NCBI GenBank assembly: GCA_022393335.1
Contig: JAJEKB010020548.1
Span: forward strand, 275,771-339,770
DNA from: Macrotrachela quadricornifera
Lineage: Eukaryota; Rotifera; Eurotatoria; Philodinida; Philodinidae
Length of the DNA stretch: 64,000 nucleotides
Direction of reading: 5' to 3'
Of the stretch, positions 49,641-61,559 are shown piece by piece. Both the position numbers and the translations under genes were made by a program. The first letter of the stretch is position 1; every line of letters begins with the position of its first letter. Below the pieces are notes generated by a model. That model did no database searches, was not told the origin of the DNA, and worked only from the letters and a program-made list of their open reading frames with translations.

Positions 49641-50019
49641 TATTTTAAAAATTCTATAAGATTTTCTATATAAACATTAATGGCAAAAGCTAAAGTTTAT
49701 CGCCTAGTGAATGAATTTAATTAATTCATTTTAATTGTACTTATACTGATTTTAAAAAGTTGCAGGGGACTAATTACATGTTGCTAAAAGTTTCTCAATT
49801 TTGACTGACTTTTGATGATAATATCACAAAAAAATGTAGATCTCAACTATGTAATTCTCTAGGTGTTATCCTCAAAGAATCTGAAATAATATTAATATAT
49901 TTATTTTTCAAAAGTTTCATTCAAGTATAATTCCATAGAGACCTTTATTAATGAAAAATATGTGAAAATGAATCATGCAACGACAATATATCTCTAAATT
50001 GTTAATAATAAGTCCTTTT

Positions 50020-50523
50020 TTATTCGAAAACAAGTGGCATATCAATTTTAATAACACCTTTGATATCACGTCGTATTTGCAAATAGGTACCTTCATCCAG
50101 CGGTTTGTCCATAATTGGATGTTCCTGATGTTCTTGACCATAGATGGCAAAGAATCGTGTTTCAATATTAGCACGTAGTCGACCATTTTCATATCCTTGA
50201 ATAAGAACACCTTCATCAAATGATGACATTGGTGTTTGTGGATATACTTTCCAATTTGATGGAACATCTAAACCTGGTAATGGAAGTTGATCAAGTGCAA
50301 TGTAGTTAAATTCTCGTTGCAATTCTTCAAGTTTAACTGTATCTTTTTCAATTGGTTCTTTGAAACCAATACTGATATATGTTTTAGGTCCTGAATAAGA
50401 GAATATAGTTGGTGTCAATTGTCGAAGTTCACCTTCGTTAATAGTAAGTTCCACTTTGTTTCCATGAGCATCAAGCCATTTAATAATCTTTTGTTCTAAA
50501 TCCTTAGCGACAGTTGACGACAT
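50020..50523 (-). CDS. 167-aa tandem-family protein, copy B (unrecognised)
   Basis: Same length and start context as copy A. Starts MSSTVAKDLEQKIIKWLDAH and ends IKIDMPLVFE. It differs from copy C at about eleven residues, so B and C are the youngest pair. Conserved features are GNKVEL, GELRQLTPTIF, ISIGFKEPIEKDTVKLEEL, LPLPGLDVPSNW and HPIMDKPLDEGTYLQ. Intronless; no signal peptide; no known domain. The downstream flank (49900-49940) keeps the sequence that represents the empty MULE site of copy A and an AATAAA on the minus strand near 49900. Confidence 0.87.
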   Translation of the reverse strand: MSSTVAKDLEQKIIKWLDAHGNKVELTINEGELRQLTPTIFSYSGPKTYISIGFKEPIEKDTVKLEELQREFNYIALDQLPLPGLDVPSNWKVYPQTPMSSFDEGVLIQGYENGRLRANIETRFFAIYGQEHQEHPIMDKPLDEGTYLQIRRDIKGVIKIDMPLVFE

Positions 50524-50600
50524 GTTATTATCGATCGAAATGAATGAATGAAAGCTAAAATGAGTGTATTAAAGAATAACAAAAACCCTCTTCCAACGAC

Positions 50601-50609
50601 TATATATAA
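50601..50609 (-). promoter_or_regulatory. TATA box of copy B
   Basis: TATATATAA 78 bp before the ATG, followed on the minus strand by the shared TTGTTATTCTTTAA block. A (GA)n microsatellite lies just upstream at about 50655-50672. Confidence 0.65.
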
Positions 50610-52135
50610 TGAAGGAAGAAAAAAAAATAATGTTTTCGCATCAAGAAGCACAATCGAGAGAGAGAGAGAGAGAGGTACAATCTATTAGTAATAAAACTAG
50701 TTATTCTTTCAGCGCGTACGTCTCAAAGAAAGAAAAATAAACGAGTAATGCATTTTTTTTTGCATCAACAAGGACAACGAGAAGGACGAGATACAAACGA
50801 ATGCAATATACTATTGTTCTACTTATTATAACGTAAAAAAAATATTTTTTTTTTTCTGAAAAGTGCTATTTTGAACTTTATATCTATAGTACACATTAAT
50901 AATTTCGCACTACTTTTTTGTTTTCAATCATGTATTAAAAAAAACCATCTTTGATTTTCTTTCATTACATGTCTTTATAATAGAGATTCAGTTCTGTATA
51001 GAATGTTTCATAAGTTTTGAGGCACGACAAAGTTCATTTATATGGATAAGCAAAACAATGCATAACCACTATGTTTTTCTATCACTCTCAAACACTCGTG
51101 ACAATCTTTCATACAACATATGATTCAATAATATGTTTCCATATAATAATAAAAGTTCGAACATAATAATATAATGATGAATTTTTTGAAATTAGGGAAG
51201 ATGATGCTGATTGTATCAAAACGTTTGCAACAATTTTCTTGCTTCCCACAAATCTTGGGTTAGGTAAATGATAAAAACTTGAATTTTTTTACAAAAGATG
51301 CTTTATGGAAAATTCTACAAGAACTATCGAGAAAAATAGTTACTGATTTTTTTCTGATCGCTACGTCATTTGAAGACTTACCTCTTGTGCAAATGAGGTC
51401 TGTTTTCAAACACTTTCTCGAGCTTTCTACGACATATATTTAAAAAAAATCAAAATTTCATCTTTTTCTTGTGCTAAGATAGATAGAAAATAAAAAAGCT
51501 TTCGAAATATTTTTATTATAATCCATGTGAGGGGATCTAAGACTAATCGGCAGATTCTTGATTTTGAGTATAAAGTAGGGCATTAGAACAAGTCTGTACG
51601 TAATTTTTCAGATACCTCTTGTAGAAGTTTTCATGGTGCATTAAAATAGAAACTAAATAGTAGACAAACATACACAGGTAGGCATACTTGATCATATTTT
51701 GTATTCATTTATTGAATAGAAACGCAAGACAAATCTTACTCCCACATACTCGTCAACATTTTCTTACATGTGTATAATTATGCATGAATAGCTCGCAGTT
51801 GAGACTATTATATTCTAACGATTATTTTCGGATTTTATTATTAATTGAGGGATAAAATTTTCTGCGTAAAAATGAGTACAAACACTAAAGGTTATCGCGT
51901 GGGCAATGAACATAAGTGATTTATTTTGATTGTATTTCTGCTGATTATAAAAAGTTGGAGTGAGTTAACTACATGTTGCTAAAAGTTTCTCAATTCTGGC
52001 TGATTTTCTGATGATAATATAACAGAAACTTTGTCAATATAATCCACAGATCTCGATGACACTGTAATTATTTATAAATTATCTTCTACAAAACTTGCAA
52101 TAATTAATATTAAAATGGTCTTTTTTTTCAAAAGT
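50610..52135. other. Duplicated flank between copies B and C
   Basis: 50610-51645 matches the upstream flank of copy A; 51690-52135 matches the downstream flank of copies A and B. The junction between repeat units therefore lies near 51645-51690. Confidence 0.7.
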
Positions 52136-52242
52136 CTGATTGAAGTACGTTTCTATAGGGGCCTTTATTAATGAAAAATATGTGAAAATGAATCATGCAA
52201 CGACAATATATCTCTAAGTTGTTAACAATAAATAAGTCCTTT

Positions 52243-52746
52243 TTATGCGAAAACAAGTGGCATATCAATTTTGATAACACCTTCGATATCACGTCGCACT
52301 TGCAAATAGGTACCTTCATCCAACGGTTTGTCCATAATTGGATGTTCCTGATGTTCTTGACCATAGATGGCAAAGAATCGTGTTTCAATATTAGCACGTA
52401 GTCGACCATTTTCATATGCTTGAATAAGAACACCTTCATCAAATGATGATATTGGTGTTTGTGGATATACATTCCAGTTTGATGGAACATCTAAACCTGG
52501 TAATGGAAGTTTATTAAGTGCAATGTAGTTGAACTCTCGTTGCAATTCTTCAAGTTTAACTGTATCTTTTTCAATTGGTTCTTTGAAACCAATACTGATA
52601 TATGTTTTAGGTCCTGAATAAGCGAATATGGTTGGTGTCAATTGTCGAAGTTCACCTTCGTTAATAGTAAGTTCCACTTTATTCCCATGAGCATCAAGCC
52701 ATTCAATAATCTTTTTCTCTAAATCTTTGGCTACAGTTGATGACAT
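52243..52746 (-). CDS. 167-aa tandem-family protein, copy C (unrecognised)
   Basis: Starts MSSTVAKDLEKKIIEWLDAH and ends IKIDMPLVFA. It is nearly identical to copy B, with differences scattered and mostly conservative (Lys/Gln, Glu/Lys, Ile/Val) and no indel. Intronless, predicted soluble. The promoter and (GA)n tract are shared with B. Large antisense or shifted frames over this gene also occur over its paralogues and are by-products of the sequence similarity. Confidence 0.87.
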   Translation of the reverse strand: MSSTVAKDLEKKIIEWLDAHGNKVELTINEGELRQLTPTIFAYSGPKTYISIGFKEPIEKDTVKLEELQREFNYIALNKLPLPGLDVPSNWNVYPQTPISSFDEGVLIQAYENGRLRANIETRFFAIYGQEHQEHPIMDKPLDEGTYLQVRRDIEGVIKIDMPLVFA

Positions 52747-52823
52747 GTTATTATCACTCGAAATGAATGAATGAAAGCTAGAATGAGAATATTAAAGAAT
52801 AACAAAAACCCTCTTCCAACGAC

Positions 52824-52832
52824 TATATATAA
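52824..52832 (-). promoter_or_regulatory. TATA box of copy C
   Basis: TATATATAA 78 bp before the ATG, in the same context as copy B, with a (GA)n tract at about 52878-52893. Confidence 0.65.
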
Positions 52833-55800
52833 TGAAGGAAGAAAAAAAAATAATGTTTTCGCATCAAGAAGCACAATCGAGAGAGAGAGAGAGAGGTACA
52901 ATCTATTAGTAATACAACTAGCTATTCTTTCAACGCGTAAGTGTAAAAGAAAAAAGAATAAACGAAACGTACATATTTTTGCCTTCAACAAACACAGTGA
53001 GATGGACGAGATACAAACAAACGAGAAAATTTATTACTCTACTTATTATGACGTAAAACAAAAAAAAATTTTTTTTAAAATTTCTTGTTGACTATTCTAT
53101 TTATAGTACACATCAATAATTTTGCAGTACTTTTTGCTTTCAATCGTGTATTTAAAAAAACAATTTTGATTTTATTTGATTATACATCTTTATAATAGAG
53201 ATCGAGTACTATATATAGCATATATTGGTGCATGTTATTAATTCGAAAAATTCTTAAAAATAAAATACAACTTGATATTCTATCGATAGTCTGTATAAAA
53301 AGAAAAAAAATGAAAAAGAAAGTGTATAGTTTTAGCTTGTATCAGGTCAATAAGCGCTCGTACATGGATCAAATTAGGAAAATACTCGACGTGCAAATTC
53401 TCTTCAGATCATAAAAAATACATAAAATAAAAGAGCTAATATTTAAAATAATGTATAGATCATGTTGCAATTCTAATAGTGTCCTGCAAGAACCAATTTT
53501 CTCTCTTGCCGTTCCCGTAATACTTGTCAACTTGTTTCTGTTTCAATGTTTTCAGGTTCGAAAAGAATATTATTATGATGCATTACTTAGGTCTAATCAA
53601 AAATTCTGTCTCCATTAAATAATAATCTAAAGATGTAGAGATATTTTAAATAGTTCTTAAGATTATATATAATAAGTTGAATCCTTCCTAATAATTTATT
53701 AAAAGTTATTTTTTAACTATTAATAATTCATTGCCGTACCGTTTTTCAGGATTTTTTTCAAAATTTAGCAAAAATCGTATTAGTTGGATTGTAGTATTAC
53801 TAGTGACAAAATATAGGTTTATTTTGCACAGATTGGTAGCAAGTCATATGATACTAATTAGATTAGTGAAGATGAATCAGGAAAGACTACCGTTCATGTA
53901 GATAAATTTGAATCACTACTTTTTTTTGTAGTCAAAGCCATTATTTATTAACCGATGTAAAAGGCAAAAAAAGCAAAAATAGGATATTAAACAAGATGTT
54001 ACAACTAGGCTAATACAATAACGGAGAGACACATGACAATTATCTTTTGCTTTGAAGAGAATAGGTGAAAAATGTTTATCCAAAAAGTTTAATAATTTGT
54101 TAATTGTGTACATCTCGAAAGGCTTTTACTTGATCATTCTTTCATTTCACAGAAAAAGAGCATAGATGTTGATATAAGCCTATCGATATATCTCATTTAA
54201 TTTTTTTTTTATAGAAATTTTATTGAAATCGAATGGTCTTATACCATTTTTATGTTGAAATAGTTGAATACGTCATCACTAAATTTATCATATTTTTTTA
54301 TTCGCGTCAAGAATTTTATGTTCTGTATGAATTTAAATATCATATCGTTTACTGTATGAAACTGCCCAAGTATGCTATCTACAAAATCTCAGGTAAATAT
54401 CACATATAGTAGCTGAATCCCTGAAAATTATATTTTTTTTAAAGATTATGTTTGAATTGTTTCGACTATAGTGGTATATTAATAAAGGAATATATGTAAT
54501 AATTATTTTATGTCGTATCTTGCAGATCTCATCTAAGTGAAATGACTCTAAGTCAGTTCAAGAGTGGGTAACTAATGATATTTTATACATGCATTTAGTG
54601 TCGCCATAGCTAGATATCCTTCTTAATCCGATAAAGTCAAACCAATTGTAGAATTGATGTAATAGTTTCACCTTAACTACTATTCATCTAACTTGAGAAG
54701 GAATATCTGAATAATGTATATTAGTCGTTTTTCAAGAAGTCGCAGCGAGATCAATTGAAGAGTACGTAATTGCGGATTTGAGTTGTAAATATATGATAAC
54801 ACTATGTGCGAAGATTAGTTATATGTTTTGTTTTAAACTAAAAGTCATATCAGCATCTGATAATTTACTTTCCAACGAAGTATATTTTCCTTCTTTTAAA
54901 AAAACAACAAACTACGATGAATGTGATCAGTTAACTGCTACTGCTATCAGTTTCTGCAATCATTTATTTATATTCAATAATCTTCAAATTATTAAAGAAC
55001 TTGAACATTCACCTCATTGTCTTCATAAAAGGAAATGTTTACTATGTTTTGATCAACAAAAATGTGTCATATCTATTAAATTGCCCTCATCACATACGCG
55101 AAATACAGATAAATTCGGTATTTAAATTCTACAATAAATCACATAGAAATTGTTCAAACTACGTTTTAACAATGTAATACAGAGAAGAAATTTTTCAAAA
55201 TATACTATCACAACAAATCATTCAGAAGTATACTGGAATGAAATGTATCGTATAGTATGATCTTCCCATACCGAAATTTTTGAAAAAAACGATTTAGTAT
55301 GTGGGAAATTTGGTTATATCTGTCGATAGAGTTCGTTGAGGGATAGTGGAAAAGAATTGGGATGTTTGCAACACGTTGCCACACAAATCGTAACAGCCTT
55401 TACCCAATGGTGGAATATCAGTATTTTACGATGTTTCTAATTTAAGTTTGAATAAACTTTGAAATTTAGTTTTGGAACTTTAAATTAATATTGGTATTCA
55501 TTTTCGCAAATGAAAAGCAATGATATTTGAATAAGATGATTAGAAAAACTTCGATTTACGAATACATGAAGCGAATTCATACATTAATTCTGATGAACTA
55601 AAAAACTCTGATAAATCATTTTCAAATCTAAAATAACTTAAATCTAATATCAATCAAGTGAATTATCTTTTATGTTTTTATTGTCTTAAATATTTTTCAT
55701 TATTTTGTAAAATGTGGTACAATCGATTTGTCCATGAATCACAACTTTCAAACAAGAAGTTTTTAATAGGATCAACGTATCTCAAAACTACTATGCTATG

Positions 55801-56335
55801 AAGAAATGTGACTTAGTAGGTTTTGTAGAGGAAAGTTTGCTCTTCAACGCAGTATAATTGGATCCTCAGTTTTTAAGATAAATACTCCTTACATTATTCT
55901 ATCGATATTTATTCACAGTATTCAAGTGTATCGAAGAAACCATCTAAAGTGTTTTGTAGAATAAACTTTCCTCTACAGAACTAGCTATATCATATATTGC
56001 CACAATATAATCGTTTGGAGATATCCCAATCCACTTTTTATGATTACGGATCAGAAAAAAACTGTATTTCAAGGTTGTTTAGTATTTCGACCGTAACGTC
56101 GTTCTTTGTCAATAAAGTTCAGAAAGTATTTTTACCAAAATAATCGGCGAGAAAAACTTTACAAACAGTTTCGTTTGAAAGAAAATTTTACTGAATACTT
56201 GACATTTTTGTTTAAAAGTTGTGCTTCTTGAACGAATCGATTGCATCACATTTCACGAAATAATAAAAAAACATTTAAAACAATAAAAATATCTATACTT
56301 TATAGAGAATTTGACAAGGAATTTTTTCTATAAAA
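52833..56335. other. Flank of copy C and second duplicated block
   Basis: To about 53220 this matches the upstream flank of copy B. 54230-55460 is a diverged copy of 48600-49400, but holds about 430 extra bases (54690-55127), most of which is an open frame of 115 codons (54778-55125, first codon TTG; with FNNLQIIKELEHSPHC and KRKCLLCFDQQKC) that the other copy lacks. That frame is unrecognised and may be an exon remnant or insertion. Confidence 0.45.
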
Positions 56336-56442
56336 CTTAAATCAAGTTCGATTTCATAACTATCTTTATTAATGAAAAAAAAACAAGATTAATCATGTAG
56401 TTACAATTTATTTCCAAGCTGTTGGTAATAAAGAAATCCTTT

Positions 56443-56946
56443 TTATATAAAAACAAGTGGCATGTCAATTTTAATAACACCGTCGACGTCACGTCGTACT
56501 TGCAAATAAGTACCTTCAGCCGCCGGTTGGTCCATAATAGGATGTTCTTCATGTTGTTTAGCATAGATAGAAGAGAACTTTGTTTCAATGGTAGCATGTA
56601 ATCGATCATTTTTATATGCTTCAAGACGAACACCTTCATTAAATGATGACATTGGAGTTTGTGGATATACATTCCAGTTTGATGGAACATCTAAACCTGG
56701 TAATGGAAGTTGATCAAGTGCAACGTAGTTGAATTTGCTTTTTAATTCTTCAAGATTAAGCTCGCTTTTCGTAAGTGGCTCTTTGAAGCCAATACTGATA
56801 TTTATTTGAGGTCCTGAATAGGAGAATATAGTCGATGTCAATTGTTGAAGTTCTCCTTCTTTAAGATCAAGTTCCAATTTATGTCCATTTGCATCGAGCC
56901 ATTCAATAATTTTTTCCTCTAAACTTTTGGCGACAGTTGCTGACAT
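56443..56946 (-). CDS. 167-aa tandem-family protein, copy D (unrecognised, most diverged)
   Basis: Starts MSATVAKSLEEKIIEWLDAN and ends IKIDMPLVFI. It is exactly 167 codons, like the others, but with many substitutions (LELDLKEGELQQLTSTIF, KEPLTKSELNLEELKSKF, FSSIYAKQHEEHPIMDQPAAEG). The blocks LPLPGLDVPSNWNVYPQTPM and VIKIDMPLVF are unchanged. Intronless. Its flanks are recognisable for only about 100 bp downstream and 400 bp upstream, indicating an older duplication. Preservation of frame and length argues for continued function. Confidence 0.85.
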   Translation of the reverse strand: MSATVAKSLEEKIIEWLDANGHKLELDLKEGELQQLTSTIFSYSGPQINISIGFKEPLTKSELNLEELKSKFNYVALDQLPLPGLDVPSNWNVYPQTPMSSFNEGVRLEAYKNDRLHATIETKFSSIYAKQHEEHPIMDQPAAEGTYLQVRRDVDGVIKIDMPLVFI

Positions 56947-57024
56947 GTTATTATCGCTCGAAATGAATAAATGAGTGTAAGAATGAGAGTATTAAAGAAT
57001 AACAAAAAACCTCCGTTCACTGAC

Positions 57025-57032
57025 TATATAAC
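57025..57032 (-). promoter_or_regulatory. TATA box of copy D
   Basis: Minus-strand GTTATATAGT 79 bp before the ATG, followed by the TTGTTATTCTTTAA block common to the family. It keeps the same spacing as in the other three copies. Confidence 0.65.
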
Positions 57033-57399
57033 GTGAGAGAAAAAAAAAGATATATTGTGTTTCGCATCAAGAAGCAAAGTCGAGAGACAATTATAGCAGC
57101 TATTAGTAATACAACTAGTTCTTCTTTCAATATGTACGTCTAAAAGAAAGAAAAAAAGTACGAATGGTATATTATTTTTTGCATCAACAAGCAAAGCGAG
57201 AAGAACGAAATACAAACGAAGGTTATAAATTATTGCGTTCGTTATTATAGAGTAAAAAGTAAAAAATAACGTTTTTTTTTTTGAAAAAGGCCTATTCTGA
57301 GCCCTCTATCTACAGTACATATTCATAATTTCGCATGAATTTTTTGTTTTCAATCACATATTAAAATTGGATAACATTCTCTTGATAATCTAGATTTTT

Positions 57400-59005
57400 T
57401 ACGACAAAAGAAAATTTTTATTCCAGAAGAGGCTTGATACAATAACAAAAAAACTTTACTACTAAAAAAAATGACATTGTTCTTATATATTTATAAGAAA
57501 TGACGATGACTTAACGAAAATGAACAATATTTACGTATAACATGATCACATGTAATATTAGAGTAATTATAATAGAGTTTAATGTTATACTCCTTTGTAA
57601 TATACCATTCACTGTTCATCGTCGTAAATAAAGATTCTTCAATGAATAACGAATACTATTCTACTTTTTTTTTTCATACGAAAAATAAAGAGTTATCAAA
57701 CACTACTTTATTTCTTTGATTTACGGTAAATTTTTGCGTTATCTAAAAGTTAATACTTAGACTGATGATTAGAGAATACGACATGTAGTTCATTAAAATT
57801 AATATTACTCTATGCTAAGTCAGTCATTGAAAACAACATCCAATGGAGCGGTGATATCTCTGCAGCACTCTTTTAAAATGTATTTTTTGATACTGGTTCC
57901 ATAATTCGTTCCGTTTAGTTTGTCTACAGTAGTTTTTTTTCTATGTTCGTCTGATAGTTCTAGTAAAGATATTTAAGAGTCTGCTTGAATAACAATAGTT
58001 TATTTTTGAATAGCAAATAAAAAAGTTATGTTCAAAAATATTGAATGACATGTTCAAATAGAACTCATGATTAATACCGTGTTGCGTCATTCTTCTTGTT
58101 TGATATGTTCTTGTAAGTGATTCTTTACGAAGCCAGCCAGTTGTTTCGTCACATCATATCCAATTGAAACATATGTTTCAATTTTTTGAAATATTTAAAA
58201 TTTATTATCACGTTAATTTTTTATGAAAAGAAAGAAAATATATTAACTTGAGTTCAGTGAATCAACCAAATGACAGAAAACATGTAATTGCCATCGATAA
58301 GATCTAAGAAGAAAGATAGATTACGAACATATGACGTATCTTTTCCTGCACCTAATTATTTGATAATTTTTGTCTCTACTATATACAATATTTGATCACA
58401 ACTATGCAGGCATATAATTAAATAAAATTAATGTTAGTGAGTTTTAATACACGAAAGTAAGACCTTTGATGTGCACTGCAGCTCAATAGAAGGCATCAAG
58501 ATATTGATATTGATATTTTTTTCAAGTAAATTATCTATTCAAAACTAAATAAGCTATTTATAAATGTGTGAGAGGATATTTACGCAGTTTATATCAAGAA
58601 AAAAAAGATGGTTTCGTCACAATTTCTAGTAATCCATGTGTTTTTAGGCATTCAATTAACTAAAACGAATTCGAATCAATTTTTATTTTTATAAAATTCT
58701 TAAATTATGCGAATAATGTGTTTTTTTTGTTGTTTTTTGAATTATATTTCTTTTCACTTTCGTTATTAAATTTTGTCAGAAATGATAATTAGACGTACAA
58801 ATAATAAAAATGGAAAATTAAAAGTATTCTTGAATAATACTTTTTTATTAACTAGAGTAAATTGAGATTATGATTTTTCATTTATTTTTGATCATTAGAT
58901 GAAAACAAAAAGAAAAATGAATATTGATTGTTGAATATTTTGAAAATCTATAGACATATCAAAATTACTCGTATTTAAAAAAGGTACGGTTCAATATTTG
59001 TATTA
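57400..59005. other. Gene-free stretch; 3' flank of the VWA-like gene
   Basis: No exons recognised. The last 250 bp (58730-58960) recur, diverged, at 63790-64000. Confidence 0.5.
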
Positions 59006-60071
59006 TTATGATAAACCATGATCGAAAGACAAATCTCCAACACCATCTGTTATTTGATTAGGTTCATTCATATTATCAATAAGATTTGTCATAGCCGAAT
59101 TTCTTCCACTTCTATTTGCACTGACATGAAGAAATGCTTGACGAAGTGTATCTTCTTCAGCAGTAACCAATGCAATAACTTTTCCAAGAATAATTAAACC
59201 ATTTACTAACGGTATATAATGTCCACCTATAATTACGAAATATAGTTTAATATAAATGATTAAAATGAAAAAAATAAATAATTTAATTTCTTATACCTGT
59301 ATTACAAGCTAATGTATCGTAAAAATCCCAAATTTCGTATGTAGGTGTTACAGAAGCAAAAATAGTCAAAGTAATACCACGTTGATTAAGCTCACTTGAC
59401 ATTGTTAAAGGATTAATAGTGAAACTTGAAACATCATCAATAATCATAACTGCCAATTTTTCATGATTTGCTAAACTACCACCCTTTGAAAAAACAAAAA
59501 TAAAAAAAATAAATTCGATTAAATAAATCTAATTTCACTCACATTTAAAGTTTGAAACACATTGAAACTTTGTTCTAAAAAATTATCTAAAATAATAAAT
59601 AAAAATTGTATAATATACAAAAAAAAGATTCATCTACAAATAATTGTCACGTTACAAAATGAAATAAGTCTGATATGCCACTGTCTTTCTAATATACTTT
59701 TTTTTTTAAATTTCGACTTCTGTTTGAAATAATATAGAAAAATATACCTTTGAAGTAGAGGAAAGAGATATAAAGATAAACACGAACTCATATGGAGAGT
59801 ATGCTTCCTCGATTTATATAGAAACAAAAATAGAAAAATTCTATTCATCAATTAAACAATTTTACTTACAAAGTGCTATAATTATATTTTGATTTCCAGC
59901 TGGCATGAGGATGTTATTAAGCAGTTGTGTAAGAAAATTCATGGTTTGAACAGGTACATTTGGATTAATTAATATTTGTTGATTATGCTGACCTGTTCGA
60001 AATTGTACAAGCGATAATCTATTGGCTCTTTGACGAAATGTAAATATAACAGAATTAATTAAAGTTATCAT
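59006..60071 (-). CDS. VWA-like domain protein, lacks the metal-site strand
   Basis: Four exons on the minus strand (59870-60071, 59543-59586, 59297-59483, 59006-59226) with GT-AG introns give one frame ending at 59006-59008. The order fits the later part of a von Willebrand factor A domain: a helix and strand NSVIFTFRQRANRLSLVQF, a second helix TMNFLTQLLNNIL, strand IIIAL, then LAVMIIDDVSSF, ITLTIFASVTPTYEIWDFYDTLA and GHYIPLVNGL. The first VWA strand with the DxSxS metal site is missing: the ATG at 60071 is preceded by stops in frame and by no acceptor. The gene is thus 5'-truncated, or starts with an exon I cannot find. VWA domains mediate protein-protein adhesion; no partner is evident. 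Confidence 0.65.
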
Positions 60072-61550
60072 TTAGAGTTATTGGATGAAGAATAACATGA
60101 AATAAATAAACAGCAAAATTATATGAAGTACTTCAATGATCTTAAATTATAAGCAAAAACAATATGAATGTGTAGAATAATGAATAAAATATGAAATATG
60201 TTGTCTTTATATAAAGTATTAACGCATCGATGACGCAGATCGATGGAAAACGACTTTTGTTCTCGTCAACCACTTGTATATTATTACTTATAATATTATA
60301 TTTGGCTTGTGTTCTTTCTTCTTTGAATATGCATTCTTCCTGCACAAGAGAAAAAAAGGGGTGTGGTCGCTTTTTTTTCTGTTCTTGTTGGGTAAAATAA
60401 AAAAATATATAAAAACGGTGACATGTGTACGTTTATTTATTTTTATATTTGTTTGTACTTGTGTTGTTATATTCATATGTTTTTAAGATGAAAAATAATA
60501 AGAAAAATATCAAGGTGTAAAAGAATTTTTGCTTGTCATAATAAAAAATGTAATATTGACGATTTATTAACTGACTTCTAATATAAGTATAACTCGATAT
60601 GTAAACCAAGTATCGATTTTTGACATACTGAAAAAATATAGAAAATCAAATAGATGACATTTATTCATGAATCATCATTATTTATGGTACGAACCGCATA
60701 TCTCTTTAAAATATGATCGAAAGCAAGTTCATGTATGCAACATGCTTCACGAGTTTTTATCTTTCTTTCTATTCTGCTTCTTGACGGAGAAAAAAGTGCA
60801 AGAAAACACCTGTAAAATCCACGTGTTAATATTATATGTAAAAAGTGTTCTGTTACAAATATCTTAGACAAATTTGTCTAAAAATCCTCATCAATAACGC
60901 CTTCTCGCATTCTTTATTATAATATGATAATTTGTCAATATAACCTAATATATTAATGTCATGCAGAATTTCAATAACACATTTTTTTTAATTATTTTTA
61001 TTTTGAAAATATCAATAAGTCTTTCAATTATAAAATTTGATTTTATTGAGAATCTTAGTCATAATCTTTTCTTTTTAAAACTGTAATAAAGAAAAATAAG
61101 AGATCTGCAAGAAAAAATTCTTTATTTTACAAAGTATAATATTTTATTTAATAAAGAAACCAACGCAAACTGATTATTAAATATTTAATGAATATTCGGT
61201 TATTAGAATGTCTGTAAGAGGATATATGTAAAAATAGTTGTATAATATTAAAAATGAAAGGCTTGTTATTGTCACATTTAATACACTTGATGATAATCAA
61301 AAAATATTTGTTGAATATTAATCATGATTTCAAATTCTGATATCATTCCATTGACTTTTTGAATATTCTTCAAGAATAACTGATCATAAATTATATGTAA
61401 CATTTACCCTTGGAATATAATAATTACATAAAATCAGAAAATAATGTTCTAGTCGTAAACAAGAATACAGACAATTATGGAATTTATACCTGTTTTCTGT
61501 AAAAATACATTATACAACACAAAAAACAATAACCAGAGCTATACCTTGTT
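60072..61550. other. Gene-free stretch
   Basis: No recognisable exon, including none encoding the missing VWA N-terminus on the minus strand. Several short frames on both strands over 60140-60870 are T/A-rich noise. Confidence 0.45.
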
Positions 61551-61559
61551 TGTTGAATT

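Noticed and set aside
52128..52490. Second frame of about 120 codons overlapping each 167-aa gene (also at 49917 and 56337)
   Set aside because: It is the shifted frame of a conserved gene. It varies in length between copies and its start lies inside the real gene, so it is a shadow rather than an overlapping gene.
52771..53091. Plus-strand frame rich in Lys/Arg/Glu over the promoter of copy C
   Set aside because: It translates the GA repeat and A-rich promoter, and the frame is not kept in the other copies.
60274..60486. Hydrophobic plus-strand frame suggesting a membrane protein
   Set aside because: T-rich sequence gives Phe/Leu/Ile by composition, and the opposite strand is open over the same bases.
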